DNA of 64,000 nucleotides from Tenacibaculum gallaicum (GTDB taxonomy: Bacteria; Bacteroidota; Bacteroidia; Flavobacteriales; Flavobacteriaceae), in assembly GCF_003387615.1 (NCBI RefSeq), contig NZ_QUNS01000002.1, positions 513,461 through 577,460 of the forward strand. Reading direction: 5' to 3'. The translations under genes were made by a program, and so were the position numbers. The notes under the pieces are model-generated. The model worked only from the letters and a program-made list of their open reading frames with translations, had not been told where the DNA came from and did not search any database. Of the stretch, positions 42,817-51,816 are shown piece after piece (position 1 is the first letter of the stretch; every line of letters begins with the position of its first letter).

Positions 42817-45216
42817 TTATACTTCTTCTTGTACTTCTATTCCAATACTTAATAATAAGGCTTCATATTGTTCATTATCCTTTTCTTTTATCTTATCTAA
42901 AATAAACTTCGCAGTTTTTTTCATTTCAGGTATATCTATCGGTGTCATACTTCTCTCAAACAATCCTTCTAAATGTGAGAATTCATTGTTGATTCTATCA
43001 GTCATCGTTGAAGCTTGTCTATTGTTGCCAAAGAACTTTGTCAGTTTATCAATTTGCTTGCTGGTATTTGGGTATTTGTAGAATAGAAAAGCTTCTAAAA
43101 ATTTCCTCGTATTATTCCCAAAGTTATAATAGAGATTATGTTGATTTTCATCATCAGACTCAGCAATTGAGCACTTATAAATTTGGTGAAAAAGAAAATT
43201 AAACTCCGTCACATAGTCTTTTAAGTACCTTGGCATTAAAGTAATTTTGCTGATTTCATTTTCTCTAGAAATCAAAAAATAACTACACTGATTTTTATTC
43301 AAAGCACTTGGTAATCTTTTTAAGTACTTTAGGAAATCAAGATTATGAGTGGAAATAAAAATTTGTTCAAACTCTTGTCTCGTGAAAATTTCTGCACTAA
43401 TAAGGCTGTAAACGAAAAAGATATGATTACTGTCTAGACTAGAAATTGGGTCGTCAATCCAAATTATTGGCTTACTTCCTTTGGTATCCACATCTTCAAG
43501 TTTAGCCATAAAATAGCAGAATGCAATCAAACTACTTTCTCCTTCACTTAAATGATGGGCTTTGTTTCCATTCCTTACAATCTCAAATTTAATTTTTTTT
43601 CCACCAAACTCATCAGTATCTTCTAACGCCTGCAATGTCAAAAAATCGTGACCAAAAAAATTGTTTAAATATTCATTTACTTTAATAGCTCCTTTCTCTT
43701 CATCATTCATCAACCGTTCTTTTGCTTCAATTTGATTAATTTGCTGATTGATTTTTTCCTCTACAACTTTCTTAGATTGAGTTTCAGTATCTGAAGTGTC
43801 TTTTAAAGTTTGTACTCTTGCTTTTACAGTTGTGTACTGGATAGTTGTAGTAAAATCGCTTACTTCTCTTAATCGCAAAAGCCTCTTTGCTTTTGTTTGT
43901 TCGGTTTCCAATGAACTAGTGTATTCGTTAGCTTGAATCCTAAAAGTTTCGAATGACGACCAACAATTTTCTAATAATTTGCTGTTATCAGTAATATCAT
44001 TATAAGTTTTGGAATTGAGTATATCATTTTTACGCTCTTGAAGTTTTTCGATTATAATATTTAATTCAGATTTAATTTTTTCAACAGCTTCCTCTTTTTG
44101 TATTGTTAGAGTATCTAAATCAGAATGAAATTTTGAATAAAACAAGGTTTTGTTTATTATTAGTTGTTTTTCAATATTCTGAATTGTGTTATTGGTTTCA
44201 GAAATTAAGGTATCAATTTCCTTTTCTAACTTTTCTGATTCTTCATCAAAATGACTTTCTAATTCATTCCAGCGCTCTTTTGTTATATCATTACCACAAA
44301 AAGAACATTTATCTAGCTTGTCTTTATGTAATTGACGACCTTCCTTTACCCAACGATTGAGAATAGCATCTTTTAAAAGTTGCTCGATTTTATTAGAATT
44401 GCTGATTGACTTTGTTACAAGCTCTTTCGCTTTTATATTCAGTGTATCTAAGTCTAATTTTGGTTTTTCAACTTCTGGGATATTAGAATTTGCGCTTTCA
44501 TTCAGTAAATTAAGTTTTTCTGTTACTTCGTCATCAGTTAAAGGCTGAAATGAGTTTTCCAAAACTGTGTTAACTTCATTTTGTAATTTATTGATATTAT
44601 AGTTTTGGTCGCCATATTTATCAGATTTGTATTTTATTCCGAGAGGATTGTTAGTTGCTTTAAATCTTAATTGGTCGGTTAAATTTTTATTCGCGTTTTG
44701 ATATGCTACTAATGCGGTATTTGCTCTTAATGAGGTATTTTTCAATTCAAGATAAAATCCTGTAGCATTAATATCTTCTTCAATATTTTCCTTTTCACCT
44801 AATTCACTTTTTAGTGCTTGAATTTCGGCTTCAATAGTAGCATTTCCGCCAATTATAGCAAAAGGTGATACGCTCTCATCAGGATTTACTATAAAGCGAA
44901 GATTAGCCTTTACAAAGTCTTCATTAAATACTCTGATTTTTTTTCTGTGTTCAGTTAGATTATTAGGTGTGCAATCAGCAACATCAGTAATACAAACTTC
45001 AAATTGAGGATTTTCGTATTTCTCAGATAAGTTGCCTGTTTCTAATGCTCTGACAATTCGAGAAAGAGTAGTTTTTCCCGAATAATTTCGACCGTAAAAT
45101 ATATTGATTGGTTTAAATAAAACAACATTATTTCCACTACTATCACGAATAGTTGAATCCCAATCAAAATTTTGAAATACCGCAAGATTATTTATTGATT
45201 TAAACTTTGTAATCAT
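42817..45216 (-). CDS. RloC-like Zn-hook ATPase (candidate anticodon nuclease)
   Basis: This 799-residue AAA_13/ABC-type ATPase has a Walker A motif YGRNYSGKTTL at residues 41-51, a coiled-coil region with a Rad50-like Zn hook CSFCG (C304 and C307), a signature-like HLSEGESSLIAFC and Walker B PIIWIDDPISSLDS. The C-terminal domain has R704-x3-E708 (RKFLEAF) and H748 (NEFSHLE), which resembles the R-E-H active site of PrrC/RloC anticodon nucleases. RloC cleaves tRNA as a phage defence. No restriction genes are adjacent. The gene stands alone between repeats, so a stand-alone toxin role is inferred. Confidence 0.7.
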   Translation of the reverse strand: MITKFKSINNLAVFQNFDWDSTIRDSSGNNVVLFKPINIFYGRNYSGKTTLSRIVRALETGNLSEKYENPQFEVCITDVADCTPNNLTEHRKKIRVFNEDFVKANLRFIVNPDESVSPFAIIGGNATIEAEIQALKSELGEKENIEEDINATGFYLELKNTSLRANTALVAYQNANKNLTDQLRFKATNNPLGIKYKSDKYGDQNYNINKLQNEVNTVLENSFQPLTDDEVTEKLNLLNESANSNIPEVEKPKLDLDTLNIKAKELVTKSISNSNKIEQLLKDAILNRWVKEGRQLHKDKLDKCSFCGNDITKERWNELESHFDEESEKLEKEIDTLISETNNTIQNIEKQLIINKTLFYSKFHSDLDTLTIQKEEAVEKIKSELNIIIEKLQERKNDILNSKTYNDITDNSKLLENCWSSFETFRIQANEYTSSLETEQTKAKRLLRLREVSDFTTTIQYTTVKARVQTLKDTSDTETQSKKVVEEKINQQINQIEAKERLMNDEEKGAIKVNEYLNNFFGHDFLTLQALEDTDEFGGKKIKFEIVRNGNKAHHLSEGESSLIAFCYFMAKLEDVDTKGSKPIIWIDDPISSLDSNHIFFVYSLISAEIFTRQEFEQIFISTHNLDFLKYLKRLPSALNKNQCSYFLISRENEISKITLMPRYLKDYVTEFNFLFHQIYKCSIAESDDENQHNLYYNFGNNTRKFLEAFLFYKYPNTSKQIDKLTKFFGNNRQASTMTDRINNEFSHLEGLFERSMTPIDIPEMKKTAKFILDKIKEKDNEQYEALLLSIGIEVQEEV

Positions 45217-45533
45217 CTATTTCATATTGTTGGGTTACATTGCTTACAACTCGTTATATACCAAACTTTAGTTCTTTTATCCTGATAAAAGTATGGATAT
45301 CATAAAGTTTAAGCAATTTTTATATGATATCAAATATATCAAAACAATGCTTTACCTAAAATAAAGTTATCAACGAGTTGTTGTTGTTTATTAACGTAAC
45401 TATAAGAGCGAGTTGCTCTTACAATTCTTGCGAATCTAAAAAAATATCAATACATATTCTTACGGAATCCCATAAGCTCAATTATTTAGGTAATAAAAGT
45501 TGTTTTAGCTATCATAAAAGCTTGCATGGGTCG

Positions 45534-45888
45534 GGTCGCCAATATCACGGCATGGGTCGCTAATACCAAGGCATGGGTCGCTGACACCACGGCATGGGTC
45601 GCTAACACCACGGCATGGGTCGCTGATATTACGGCACGGGTCGCTGATACTACGGCATGGGTCGCTAATATCACGGCACGGGTCGCTGACACCACGGCAT
45701 GGGTCGCTGATACTACGGCATGGGTCGCTGACACCACGGCACGGGTCGCTAATACCACGGCATGGGTCGCTGATACCACGGCATGGGTCGCTGATACTAC
45801 GGCATGGGTCGCTGATATCACGGCATGGGTCGCTGACACCACGGCATGGGTCGCTAATATCACGGCATGGGTCGCTAATACTACGGCA
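45534..45888. repeat. G+C-rich tandem array of 17 units of 21 bp
   Basis: Unit consensus is GGTCGCTRAYAYYACGGCAYG. Seventeen units follow each other without spacers, the last two bases being degenerate. Differences between units are limited to a few positions, and nearly all are transitions. The array is about 60% G+C in a region of about 30%. Both strands stay open (AWVADTT on plus and ATHAVVS on minus). The 309 bases before it (45217-45525) hold the leader of the ATPase gene and a short AAGAGC/GCTCTT stem. The 197 bases after it show nothing. Confidence 0.9.
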
Positions 45889-46085
45889 ATAGATAAATTA
45901 ATACTACACGAAGCCTAATTAGGTCAACACTTCTTGCCTAAGGGAAGTGATACCAAACAAGAAAAAGATAAAATATCGTATTGTGTAGAAAAATGTTAGT
46001 TAGTATGTTAAATGTATAATTGTGGTTTTAAGGATTAAATGTAAAAAAGCAACTACTATATATATATAGCATTACACGAAGTGTT

Positions 46086-47192
46086 TTACTCATCTTCAAG
46101 TATTATAGTTGCAATTTTTGAGTTAATTTGATTTGGTCTAATAGCCCAGTTTAAAGCACCATTAGTTAATAAAATAACTGTAATATTTTGATTGGTTTTT
46201 TCGTTCCAGTAATGTCTGAAAGAGGAAATACCAGCTCCTCCATGTCCAACCATTCTATAACCATCTTGAAGTCTGTAAGACTCCCAACCTAATCCAAAAT
46301 AGCCATCTTTTCCATTTTTTAACTTTACAGGTGTCCAAGCTTTTTCAAGTTGTTCTTTTGTGATGATTTTTTCTTTCTGAATAGCTTGAAACCATTTAAC
46401 TAAATCATCTATTGAGATATTTAAACCAGCACCAGCATACATAGGAGAAGAATAATTTAGAGGAAACATCTCTAAACTCCCATTTCTTTTTTGGTAGCAA
46501 GTAACCCTATTAGGAATAACTTTTTTAAACCCACCGTACTTAGCTGAACTTAAATTAAACTTGTCGAAATATTCAGTTTGCATATAGGATTCAAAATCCT
46601 GATTTGCCAATTTTTCAATTATAGCACGAACTAGTAAAAAACCTGTTGCATTATATTTTGACTCTGTTCCTGGTTCAGAACTAAATGGTTTATCTCTAAG
46701 GGCGTCAATAACACTTTTTTCACTCTCAGGAGCTAAATAAATTTGATAATCTATTTGATCTGGAATACCAGAAGTATGAGATAGTAATTGTTTGAGAGTT
46801 AATTTTTTCCAAGACTCAGGTAAGTCATTTCTGTTAGGAAGAAAATCTTCTAAAGTTTCATTTACCTCTCGTTTATGAATGCTTAATAATTTATGAAGTG
46901 CAACCGAACTGAATAATTTGGATACTGAAGCAACAGGAAAAGACTTATCTATAGTCATAGGTACTTTAAGCTGTGCATGCGCTAAACCGAAAGATTTTTT
47001 GTGAACTATTTTGTTGTCAATAAGTATTACATAGTTTAACCCAATAATATTTAGGCTATCTATAGTACTTTCCAAATAGGCATCAGTTTTACTATAAATA
47101 CTTTTGTCATTTTTTTGAGCATAAGATTTACCTATTAAACAAGTAATTAGTAATAGTTGTAAAATTAGTTTCATTAGTTCTGTTTTTTTCAA
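46086..47192 (-). CDS. Serine hydrolase, class C beta-lactamase/DD-peptidase family
   Basis: The 368-residue exported enzyme has a signal peptide (ILQLLLITCLIGKSYAQ). The active-site SxxK is SVSK (S89 to K92) in PVASVSKLFS. A YxN-like motif occurs as KYNATG and the third motif is HGGAG in RMVGHGGAGIS. It could be a D-aminopeptidase, esterase or peptidoglycan hydrolase. Class C fold members in Bacteroidetes are often not beta-lactamases, and resistance cannot be read from this. It is a single-gene unit next to the accessory zone. Confidence 0.88.
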   Translation of the reverse strand: MKKTELMKLILQLLLITCLIGKSYAQKNDKSIYSKTDAYLESTIDSLNIIGLNYVILIDNKIVHKKSFGLAHAQLKVPMTIDKSFPVASVSKLFSSVALHKLLSIHKREVNETLEDFLPNRNDLPESWKKLTLKQLLSHTSGIPDQIDYQIYLAPESEKSVIDALRDKPFSSEPGTESKYNATGFLLVRAIIEKLANQDFESYMQTEYFDKFNLSSAKYGGFKKVIPNRVTCYQKRNGSLEMFPLNYSSPMYAGAGLNISIDDLVKWFQAIQKEKIITKEQLEKAWTPVKLKNGKDGYFGLGWESYRLQDGYRMVGHGGAGISSFRHYWNEKTNQNITVILLTNGALNWAIRPNQINSKIATIILEDE

Positions 47193-47244
47193 TGACAGAT
47201 GAGATTCGAAATTGTTACAGTTTATAATAAATAACAGTTATTTT

Positions 47245-47520
47245 TTATTTGTTCATTGTTCCAAGGGTTGCTACTTTTTTTAGCCATTTTGCTCTAAACT
47301 TTTCTTTTGAGAGTCTTATAGGGCCAATGGTAGTAATTCGCACTTTTTTTATTTCTATATAGTTTAATGTTAGTTTTTTAACCGCATTATGACTCGGGCT
47401 TCTATAAAACCATTTATAGTACCAAGCAGGTTGGCCTAATATGCAAATTATTCTGGTTGTTTTCCCTGTAAACTATTTATCCCACCATAAAATAGTTTTC
47501 CCTTTAATTAAAAGGTTTAA
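47245..47520 (-). pseudogene. Remnant of a flavodoxin-fold NAD(P)H oxidoreductase (NQO/KefF-type)
   Basis: The minus strand encodes GKTTRIICILGQPAWYYKWFYRSPSHNAVKK and ends IKKVRITTIGPIRLSKEKFRAKWLKKVATLG, the C-terminal part of NAD(P)H dehydrogenase (quinone) family proteins, quoted by key segments. Upstream in the same frame is KGKTILWWDK, then a TAG stop (47475-47473). The family's WGG..P segment is missing, as by an internal deletion, and no N-terminus is present. It is therefore a decayed gene. Confidence 0.75.
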
Positions 47521-47528
47521 TAAGAGTA

Positions 47529-47561
47529 ACACCTAAACAGCACATTTTACTGTTTAGGTGT
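47529..47561 (-). terminator. Hairpin downstream of the esterase gene
   Basis: A perfect 12-bp stem ACACCTAAACAG/CTGTTTAGGTGT with a 9-base loop lies 50 bases past the esterase stop. The T run on the minus strand is weak, so this is only a probable terminator. Confidence 0.55.
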
Positions 47562-47610
47562 ATTTATAATCATTTTTTTTATAAGACGTGATTATAAAAG
47601 GAAGACACTT

Positions 47611-48408
47611 TTAGTTACTCTCTTTAAAAAAGTTATCTATATGAAACAATTGGGTGTTTGCAACTTTAGACCAATAAGCTGCATTGTGTTCTCCGGGACG
47701 TTCTTCATAAATATGTGGAATATTGAGAGTATTGAGCTTTTGATGTAAATCTCTATTTTGCTTAATCAGAAAATCATTTATTCCACAGCTAATCAGAATT
47801 TTTTGTTTAGAGTTCTTTAACCGCATTATTTGAGATGCTGCTGTATAATTAGCCCAGTTTTTATTGTCTTTTCCTAGTAATTTTGGTACTCCATAATCCT
47901 TTCCGTATGCAGAAAAATCTATAGCTCCACAAATACTTCCTATAGCTTCAAAAAGATCTTGATGTCTTGCTCCAATATACAAAGCACCATGTCCTCCCAT
48001 ACTCCAACCTACAATTGCAGTTTTTGAATTATCTGTATTGTAGTGCTCATCTATATAAGAAACAAGCTCACTAGCGATAAAAGTTTCATATTTTGAGTTT
48101 GTTGTTTCGCTATCAATATACCAGCTGTCATAATTACCATCGGGTAAAATAAATAGAGTCTGCATTTCTTGACTTAGACGAAGTAGAGAAGGAATATCTT
48201 TTTTTATTGTTCTTTCAGGGTAACCACTGTAACCATGTAAAATATATATGCTAGGAACGGACTTTTTAATAGTGTTATTAGGTCTTATTACTAAGGTTTT
48301 AATGTTTCTTTGCATTGATTGACTATATACGTTTAGCGTATCTACTTGTTGCGAAAAAGATTGGCAAAAAATACTTAAAATTGCCAAAACGGTTATTGAG
48401 TTTTTCAT
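47611..48408 (-). CDS. Exported esterase (alpha/beta hydrolase, esterase D family)
   Basis: The protein of 265 residues has a signal peptide (VLAILSIFCQSFSQ) and esterase D/S-formylglutathione hydrolase-like features: YILHGYSGYPERT, the nucleophile elbow VGWSMGGHGALY with Ser, and a His near the end in RPGEHNAAYW. It probably hydrolyses small acyl esters in the periplasm. The substrate is unknown. Confidence 0.88.
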   Translation of the reverse strand: MKNSITVLAILSIFCQSFSQQVDTLNVYSQSMQRNIKTLVIRPNNTIKKSVPSIYILHGYSGYPERTIKKDIPSLLRLSQEMQTLFILPDGNYDSWYIDSETTNSKYETFIASELVSYIDEHYNTDNSKTAIVGWSMGGHGALYIGARHQDLFEAIGSICGAIDFSAYGKDYGVPKLLGKDNKNWANYTAASQIMRLKNSKQKILISCGINDFLIKQNRDLHQKLNTLNIPHIYEERPGEHNAAYWSKVANTQLFHIDNFFKESN

Positions 48409-48531
48409 TATTATATAAAAGTTAATAAAGTTTTTTTGTTGAAAAATGTCAGGAAATGACTAATATGTTCTTAAGGTTAAAGAACTATAAGAGCCTAATC
48501 AGATGTTTTAAGAATATTGTTTTATTATAAA

Positions 48532-49254
48532 TTAAGGTGTAATATAGTTTTCCATTAAAAAGTCTAAAGAAAACCCTAGTTTAAAATACATTTCTTTAGC
48601 CATTTCTGAGGCTTGTAGTGTAGCTAACGATAAATTTTGGTCAATGGCTTTGTTAAGTGTATGACGCATAATTTCGGTAGCAAAACCTTGTTTCCTTTTT
48701 CCAGGAATAATACCTAAACTGTGCAAGCCAGCAATCGTATTAGTAGTGTATAAAATTACGGTGCCTATAAGCTCTTGTTCAAAATAAACAAGATAGTAGG
48801 GGATGGTTTCTTTGGTTTTTAAAATGGTTGCTGTACTTATTTCGTAATTAAAGGCTTTAAAAAAGGCGTTGCTCCAAACATCAGCATCTTCTTTGTTTTC
48901 TACTCTTTTAAAATCGATGTGTCTTTGAGTTTCAAACTTTTCGTTTAGTTCTAAACTCATTCCGTATTGTGTTGACTTTAACTGAATTTTAGTGTCAAGT
49001 TCCATATTATTTTCTTGACCTGGTAGTGTAAATAAAGAAAATGTAAAACGGTTGTCTTTGCTAATTATTTGCTGTTGTATTTCCTTTAGCTGATTAGTAG
49101 AAGGAGAGAGGTTGGTCCAAATTCTATTAGGCCATTGAGCATTTTCAATGTAAGCGCTTTCAAAAGATGTTTCTTTATGATAACCTTGATATGGAGCCGC
49201 AGCAGTTTTCCATAAAGAGGCTAAATTGTTAATGTTTGATACTACTTTTTTCAT
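48532..49254 (-). CDS. GNAT-family N-acetyltransferase
   Basis: This 240-residue protein has the C-terminal GNAT core: YFEQELIGTVILYTTNTIAGLHSLGIIPGKRKQGFATEIMRHTL, quoted by key parts, with the acetyl-CoA-binding RKQGFATE pattern and an end ASEMAKEMYFKLGF. The N-terminal half (MKKVVSNINNLASLWKTAAA) is typical of the Bacteroidetes-type GNAT and has no known function. The start overlaps the stop of the upstream transporter gene by 4 bases (ATGA). Confidence 0.87.
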   Translation of the reverse strand: MKKVVSNINNLASLWKTAAAPYQGYHKETSFESAYIENAQWPNRIWTNLSPSTNQLKEIQQQIISKDNRFTFSLFTLPGQENNMELDTKIQLKSTQYGMSLELNEKFETQRHIDFKRVENKEDADVWSNAFFKAFNYEISTATILKTKETIPYYLVYFEQELIGTVILYTTNTIAGLHSLGIIPGKRKQGFATEIMRHTLNKAIDQNLSLATLQASEMAKEMYFKLGFSLDFLMENYITP

Positions 49255-49700
49255 TTTGAGTTGATTAAAAGAATACTAATTGCCATGAAAATAATTCCAA
49301 TACACTTTTTGGTAGTTATAGGCTCAACAGGCAGGTTTAACCAACCAAATTTTCCTGCGAATAACGAAAAAATCAATTGACCGCATAAGCCAAAAGCAAT
49401 CATTTTTGAAATCCCTAGTTTTGGTATGGTGTAAAAATAAAGAGAAATACCAATCATGCTAAAAAGTCCGCCAATAAACCATAAATACCAAGGTACTTGT
49501 TGCGCTATAGTTAATTGAATACTTTCTTCTTTGAATAGAAAGATGAATAAGCACCCAAAAACAGCACTAGCTACAGAGGTGGCTATAACAGCGATAACAG
49601 GTTGTTTTACAATAGTACCTAGTTGCGTGTTAAATCCTGCTTGAACAGCTAGTGATACTCCACCAATAAAGGCCAAAAAGTATATAAAGAATATTTTCAT
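49251..49700 (-). CDS. DMT-type transporter (DUF606 family)
   Basis: The 149-residue membrane protein has about five helices, starting with IFFIYFLAFIGGVSLAVQAGFNTQLG, with WYLWFIGGLFSMIGISLYFYTIPKLG and CLIGIIFMAISILLI-like last helix. This is the half-size DUF606 EamA-like transporter form, likely to act as a dimer. The substrate is unknown. It is coupled to the acetyltransferase downstream. Confidence 0.82.
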   Translation of the reverse strand: MKIFFIYFLAFIGGVSLAVQAGFNTQLGTIVKQPVIAVIATSVASAVFGCLFIFLFKEESIQLTIAQQVPWYLWFIGGLFSMIGISLYFYTIPKLGISKMIAFGLCGQLIFSLFAGKFGWLNLPVEPITTKKCIGIIFMAISILLINSK

Positions 49701-49751
49701 ACTGCAAAGATGGGAAGGAAATAAGGTCTTTTTCTTTACATATGTTGATTG

Positions 49752-50354
49752 CTACACACTTTTTTTAATGCTTTTACGAATTCGGCTTAATTGAGTGGGA
49801 GTAATACCTAAATGAGAGGCAATATAGTGTAATGGTATTCTATTTTCTATGTTAGGGTTAGCGTTTACAAAATCAAGATATCGTTCTTTAGCTTCTTTTA
49901 AAACAATGTCAATTTCTCGTTTCTCTTTGTCAATTACCCAATTCTTTTCAAGATAAGCAATATAGAAGTTTTGCAAGTCTTGGTTATCCTTAATAAGTTG
50001 CCTGTATACATCATACGGAAAACTAATAACCGTTGAGTCTTCTATAACTTCTAAAGAAAACTGGGAAGGTGTGTTGGTAAGTGATGATACTACAGAACTT
50101 ATAAAACTCCCTGATAAAAAGATATTTTTATGATATACCGTACCGTTTTTATGTAAAAAGCACGAAACTATTGCGCCTTTGTAAAGAACATGTACATGTT
50201 TTGATATTTTACCAAAAGCTAATAGGGTGGTTCCCTTTTTTAAATTATGTATTTTTACAGCTGAAAACAAAGAAGAAATGGAGTCGTCGCTTACCGTAGC
50301 ATAACGATTAAAAACGCTTGTTAAAAAGGTTTTATATTCATTAGATTGATTCAT
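49752..50354 (-). CDS. Crp/Fnr-family transcriptional regulator
   Basis: This protein of 200 residues has an N-terminal cyclic-nucleotide-binding-type domain (KKGTTLLAFGKISKHVHVLYKG, IFLSGSFISSVVSSL) and a C-terminal helix-turn-helix (YIASHLGITPTQLSRIRKSI). I prefer the ATG at 50354, because the upstream Met at 50396 would overlap the xdhC-like gene by 35 bases and add a non-conserved tail. The gene sits inside the xanthine dehydrogenase operon and is a candidate autoregulator of it. The ligand is unknown. Confidence 0.88.
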   Translation of the reverse strand: MNQSNEYKTFLTSVFNRYATVSDDSISSLFSAVKIHNLKKGTTLLAFGKISKHVHVLYKGAIVSCFLHKNGTVYHKNIFLSGSFISSVVSSLTNTPSQFSLEVIEDSTVISFPYDVYRQLIKDNQDLQNFYIAYLEKNWVIDKEKREIDIVLKEAKERYLDFVNANPNIENRIPLHYIASHLGITPTQLSRIRKSIKKSV

Positions 50355-50361
50355 TATTCGT

Positions 50362-51306
50362 TTAGGTGTTTTTAATTTGAATGATTTGTGCTGCAATACT
50401 TACTGCAATTTCCTCAGGGGTTTCACTTTTTATAGAAAGTCCAATAGGTGCGTGAATTTTGTTTAATTCTTCTTGAGTAAAGCCTTCGTTTTGTAAAACT
50501 TCCCACATGGTTTGTAGTTTTGCTTTGCTACCCAAAACTCCTAGAAATTTATAGTTGTTTTTGAGGAGTTTACTCAATACCAATTTGTCATCAGTGTATT
50601 TATTAGTCATAATGGCTACATAGCTTGAAGAAGATTCTTCTATGTAGTTTTCAATGTCGTTATAATCAATAACCTGTTTTTGATGAGCGGTTTGATTATT
50701 TTCTAAAGTGTTGAGGTTTTCTCGATTGTCAAAAACCACCACATAAAAACCAAGCTTTACAAAAAGTTCAGAAACGGCAACGCCTACATGACCGCCACCT
50801 ATAATATACAAGGTTTCTTTAAAACCGATATGTTCTTTAAAGTACCAATCTTCTTTTGAGTTGATATCATACTCAAATTGACTTTCTAGAACATCAGGAG
50901 TAAAATCAAATAAGGTAGGAGATAAGTGTAAAGTTCCTTTTTTACCATGCTGTAAAGAAGAAATAATGATTGAGATTATTGAAATATTCTCTGAACCCAA
51001 GTAATGAAAGCTTACTGTTTGCTCACCAGAACAAATCATACCCGAACCATCTTTGATGTTTCCTTTATGGATTTGTTTTTTGATAAATGTTGGCGAATTC
51101 TCTAGCTGTAGTAGTTGTTTCGCTTCTTCAACGAGTGTAAACTCCATCACACCACCACCTACAGAACCGAAAATAAAACCATCTTCAGCAATTAACATTT
51201 TAAAACCCTTTCGCCCCGGAGAACTACCAAGGTTTTCAATTACCGTTAGCACGTATACCTTCTGTTTATTTTGAAGTTTTGTATGTAACTGTTGCCAGAA
51301 TTCCAT
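50362..51306 (-). CDS. xdhC: XdhC/CoxI-family molybdenum cofactor maturation protein
   Basis: The 314-residue protein shows the XdhC N-terminal segment (LTVIENLGSSPGRKGFKMLI, GSVGGGVMEF, then a CSGEQTVSF motif) and a C-terminal Rossmann domain (LYIIGGGHVGVAVSEL) ending with IGLSIKSETPEEIAVSIAAQI. XdhC binds the molybdenum cofactor and helps insert the sulfurated form into xanthine dehydrogenase. This fits its position in the same operon as xdhA and xdhB. Confidence 0.93.
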   Translation of the reverse strand: MEFWQQLHTKLQNKQKVYVLTVIENLGSSPGRKGFKMLIAEDGFIFGSVGGGVMEFTLVEEAKQLLQLENSPTFIKKQIHKGNIKDGSGMICSGEQTVSFHYLGSENISIISIIISSLQHGKKGTLHLSPTLFDFTPDVLESQFEYDINSKEDWYFKEHIGFKETLYIIGGGHVGVAVSELFVKLGFYVVVFDNRENLNTLENNQTAHQKQVIDYNDIENYIEESSSSYVAIMTNKYTDDKLVLSKLLKNNYKFLGVLGSKAKLQTMWEVLQNEGFTQEELNKIHAPIGLSIKSETPEEIAVSIAAQIIQIKNT

Positions 51307-51312
51307 AAAAGT

Positions 51313-51816
51313 TTACTTAAAAATGGTTTCGCTCAACGCATAATAAATAGCCATCAATGCAGAAAAAATAGCACTGGCTAAAAAACGCCAATCGAGTTTT
51401 ACTTTATTTTGAATGATAAAATTAGCGATAAACGAAATAGGAACGTTTACCAAAAACGACCAACAAGCAACTACAAATAAGTTACTGGTTATTTGTTCAA
51501 AATTTCCAGAAAATAACTTGATAAACAGTAAATGTCTAAAAATCCATAATGGATTAAAATAGGCAATAGCCAATATTGTTTTTGCTATGGTTCTTTTTAG
51601 TCCGCTATTGTTGGCTGTTTTTCTTTCTATCCAATTAAAATAATTAGGTATTTCTAAGGCATATACAGTAGCGCCAACCACAACCATTCCAAGGAGTCTG
51701 TATATTGAGAACTCGTTTACTAACAAGGCGGCAATAGTATCACCAGTGCTATAAATAAGTGCCCCACGAATTATATTTTGTTTAGTGTATTGTAGTTTGA
51801 TACTCTTCTTATTTAT
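51313..51816 (-). CDS. Small membrane protein (Mpv17-like?), start codon apparently ATA
   Basis: The 167-residue protein has several hydrophobic segments. The frame between 51814 and 51727 encodes NKKSIKLQYTKQNIIRG, ALIYSTGDTIAALLV, a good membrane-protein start, but the only codon in the expected place is ATA (51816-51814), overlapping the stop of the preceding gene. A TTG at 51726 would give 137 residues and cut off the first helix. The GD-containing first helix and the YALEIPNYFNW segment recall Mpv17/PMP22 proteins, without proof. See the separate finding on the start codon. Confidence 0.6.
   Translation of the reverse strand: MNKKSIKLQYTKQNIIRGALIYSTGDTIAALLVNEFSIYRLLGMVVVGATVYALEIPNYFNWIERKTANNSGLKRTIAKTILAIAYFNPLWIFRHLLFIKLFSGNFEQITSNLFVVACWSFLVNVPISFIANFIIQNKVKLDWRFLASAIFSALMAIYYALSETIFK

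Noticed and set aside
42785..43081. Plus-strand frames inside the RloC-like gene
   Set aside because: They lie wholly on the complement of a well-supported minus-strand gene with conserved motifs.
45534..45888. CRISPR array
   Set aside because: Units abut with no unique spacers and there are no cas genes in the window.
45486..45918. Open frames through the 21-bp array on both strands
   Set aside because: They are open only because the unit length is a multiple of three. There is no start context, no folded domain and no composition of a real protein.
46086..47192. Beta-lactamase resistance gene
   Set aside because: The SxxK/YxN/HGG motifs show the serine hydrolase fold, but these do not separate a beta-lactamase from peptidases or esterases, and there is no mobile resistance context.
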